Made by a program: the position numbers and the translations under genes. The notes under the pieces are model-generated. The model saw nothing but the letters and a program-made list of their open reading frames with translations, searched no databases and was not told the DNA's origin. 64,000 nucleotides of DNA from Pseudotamlana haliotis (GTDB lineage Bacteria; Bacteroidota; Bacteroidia; Flavobacteriales; Flavobacteriaceae), in NCBI RefSeq assembly GCF_008806375.1, contig NZ_WAAT01000052.1:1-64000 (forward strand). Reading direction: 5' to 3'. This document shows positions 62,433 through 64,000 of this stretch, in pieces. Every line of letters begins with the position of its first letter. Position 1 is the first letter of the stretch.

Positions 62433-64000
62433 TTGAATAGATATTTTAAAGTCTTAGTCACTTGTGTGCTTTGTGCGGTATGCGCCTTAAGTTGCTCAAG
62501 GAAAAAAGACAGATTTATAAGCAGAAATTACCACGCCGTTACAGCCGAATATAATACGCTTTTTAACGGTTACAATGCTTTGGAAGCTGGTAAAAGAACC
62601 ATTAATGATGCTTATTTCGACAATTATTGGGAAGTCCTTCCTGTTGAGCGCATGCAAATCTCGGAAGACATTCTACTCCCGGGGCAATCCAGAAATGAAA
62701 ATTTTAATATAGCAGAAGATAAGGCAGCCAAAGCCATTCAAAAGCACGGCATGCATATCGATAGTAAGGAAAAAAATCCGCAAATTGATGAAGCGTATCT
62801 GCTTCTGGGAAAAGCGCGGTATTTTGATCAGCGTTTTATTCCTGCTTTGGAAGCTTTCAATTATATTCTTTATAAATATCCAGCAAGTGATAAGATTAAT
62901 CGTGCGAAAATTTGGCGTGAGAAAACAAATATGCGTTTGGATAATAACGAACTGGCTATTCATAATTTAAAGCGGTTGTTAAAATATGCCAATCTTGAAG
63001 ACCAAGATCTAGCTGATGCGACCTCAACCTTGGCTCAGGCTTATATCAACACAAAAGTTATTGATACTGCAATAACACAGTTGGGAATTGCAGCACAGGC
63101 TACAAAAAGTCATGATGAGCGTGGACGATACCATATTATTCAAGGGCAACTTTATAATCAGTTAGGACAAAGAGATAGTGCGAATATTGCATTCGATAAG
63201 GTGATAGAACTGAATCGTAAAACTCCTAGAATTTATTTGATTGCGGCTCAACTAGGTAAGATCAACAATTTTGATCATGAAAATGGTAACAAACTTGAAA
63301 CTACAGAATTACTTACCGAAATTGAGAAAAACAGAGAAAATCGTCCGTATTTAGATAAGATTTACCATCAAATTGGGCTCTATCACCAAAGAAACGAGAA
63401 TGAAGATTTAGCTATACGTTATTACAATAAATCTTTGAGAACCAATACCAGAGATGCCTATTTAAAGTCTAGAAATTATGAGATTTTAGGTGATATCTAT
63501 TTCGATAATTCGGTGTATGCCAAAGCAGGTTTGTATTACGATAGTACAATGACGAACATGGCCGAAAATTCGAAGCCTTTTCGTGTGATGAAAAGAAAAC
63601 GCGATAACCTCGAGGATGTTATTTTATATGAAGGTATTGCTAAGGTAGATGATAGTATTATCCGTTTGGTTAATATGCCAGATGCTACTAGAACAGTTTA
63701 CTTTAAGGAATATATAGACGAATTAAAACGTAAGGAGGAAGAAGCTAGAGCTCAAGAAGAAGCGGCTGCACGGAATTCAGGAATTGTGACGGTTAATAAT
63801 CAAATAGGTGGTCAAGTTGGTGTAGGAGGAGCAGGTCAAGCGGTGCTGTTTTATTTCTATAACCCAACTACTGTAGCTTACGGTAAAAATGAATTCGTTA
63901 AAACTTGGGGTGACCGTACCTTAGAAGACGATTGGCGATGGTCAACGCGAGGGGCAACAGGTGGCGCAACTATTATTGAGCCTATAGCTCTTGCAGATGT
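62433..64000 (+). CDS. sprE: SprE/PorW-like TPR lipoprotein, N-terminal part (runs off the window)
   Basis: About 522 codons are present, still open at the window end. Start TTG 62433 (MNRYFKVLVTCVLCAVCALS, lipobox Cys21); the next in-frame Met is more than 70 codons in and would lose the signal. After KKDRFISRNYHAVTAEYNTL come helical TPR units (AYLLLGKARYFDQRFIPALE, RYHIIQGQLYNQLGQRDSA, IYHQIGLYHQRNENEDLA), a Glu/Ala-rich segment (EELKRKEEEARAQEEAAAR-like) and a Trp-rich part (WGDRTLEDDWRWSTRG). This matches SprE of Flavobacterium and PorW, outer-membrane-associated parts of the type IX secretion and gliding machinery. Confidence 0.85.
   Translation, partial: MNRYFKVLVTCVLCAVCALSCSRKKDRFISRNYHAVTAEYNTLFNGYNALEAGKRTINDAYFDNYWEVLPVERMQISEDILLPGQSRNENFNIAEDKAAKAIQKHGMHIDSKEKNPQIDEAYLLLGKARYFDQRFIPALEAFNYILYKYPASDKINRAKIWREKTNMRLDNNELAIHNLKRLLKYANLEDQDLADATSTLAQAYINTKVIDTAITQLGIAAQATKSHDERGRYHIIQGQLYNQLGQRDSANIAFDKVIELNRKTPRIYLIAAQLGKINNFDHENGNKLETTELLTEIEKNRENRPYLDKIYHQIGLYHQRNENEDLAIRYYNKSLRTNTRDAYLKSRNYEILGDIYFDNSVYAKAGLYYDSTMTNMAENSKPFRVMKRKRDNLEDVILYEGIAKVDDSIIRLVNMPDATRTVYFKEYIDELKRKEEEARAQEEAAARNSGIVTVNNQIGGQVGVGGAGQAVLFYFYNPTTVAYGKNEFVKTWGDRTLEDDWRWSTRGATGGATIIEPIALAD

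Noticed and set aside
1-64000. tRNA, rRNA, CRISPR arrays, insertion sequences and attachment sites
   Set aside because: None was seen on reading both strands. Short repeats found are isolated palindromes, without transposase genes or target duplications.

Overview
The window looks like chromosome of a Bacteroidota bacterium of the family Flavobacteriaceae, probably marine. Reasons: low G+C; many Bacteroidota-type promoters (-7 element TAnnTTTG) before genes; several families largely restricted to this group (DUF4837, DUF4254, DUF6341/DUF6427, a SprE-like gliding/type IX secretion lipoprotein); many lipoproteins; and a PL7 alginate lyase. The genus cannot be settled from the sequence alone.

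Layout. 1-20 kb is mostly on the minus strand: a partial M1 aminopeptidase, a subtilase lipoprotein with an MBL-fold hydrolase, a plus-strand cation/proton antiporter, a GH31 alpha-glucosidase, a Dus-family tRNA enzyme, small DUF proteins, the PL7 lyase, a peroxiredoxin-like lipoprotein, a beta-barrel protein, two GNAT acetyltransferases (one broken by a stop codon) and the glycogen operon glgA-glgC-glgB. 20-30 kb is housekeeping: a small Cys-rich lipoprotein with a decayed second module, lepA, dusB, pgk, a LysM lytic transglycosylase, a DUF4837 lipoprotein, tatA, an M23 peptidase and a GH3-family protein.

30.7-53.7 kb is a long same-strand run centred on a surface polysaccharide (O-antigen or capsule) locus. 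A Wzz-like protein is followed by dTDP-rhamnose genes (rfbBACD), GDP-fucose genes (gmd, fcl) and a lipoprotein. Next comes an unusual set: an HMG-lyase-type aldolase fused to an unknown C-terminal domain, a NeuA/KdsB-like cytidylyltransferase, a HAD phosphatase and a probable transferase. Then a Wzx flippase, two polymerase/ligase-type membrane proteins, three glycosyltransferases, a WcaF-like acetyltransferase, UDP-xylose synthase and a WcaJ-like initiating transferase. Together they could build a repeat unit on undecaprenyl phosphate from rhamnose, fucose, xylose and possibly a CMP-activated acidic sugar, flip it and polymerise it. The locus ends at a convergent CapK-like adenylate-forming enzyme.

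55-64 kb returns to core genes: purD, DUF6341, DUF6427, upp, DUF4254, a GT9 glycosyltransferase, a PaaE-like ferredoxin reductase, DUF2059, a broken small membrane-protein gene and the start of a sprE-like gene that runs off the end.

The best candidate for an undescribed system is the aldolase/cytidylyltransferase/phosphatase/transferase module at 39.8-43.9 kb. The best-supported sequence oddities are three genes with in-frame stops whose downstream coding sequence is still readable (14.3-14.8, 20.25-20.65 and 61.9-62.2 kb). I saw no tRNA, rRNA, CRISPR array, insertion sequence or recognisable transcription regulator.
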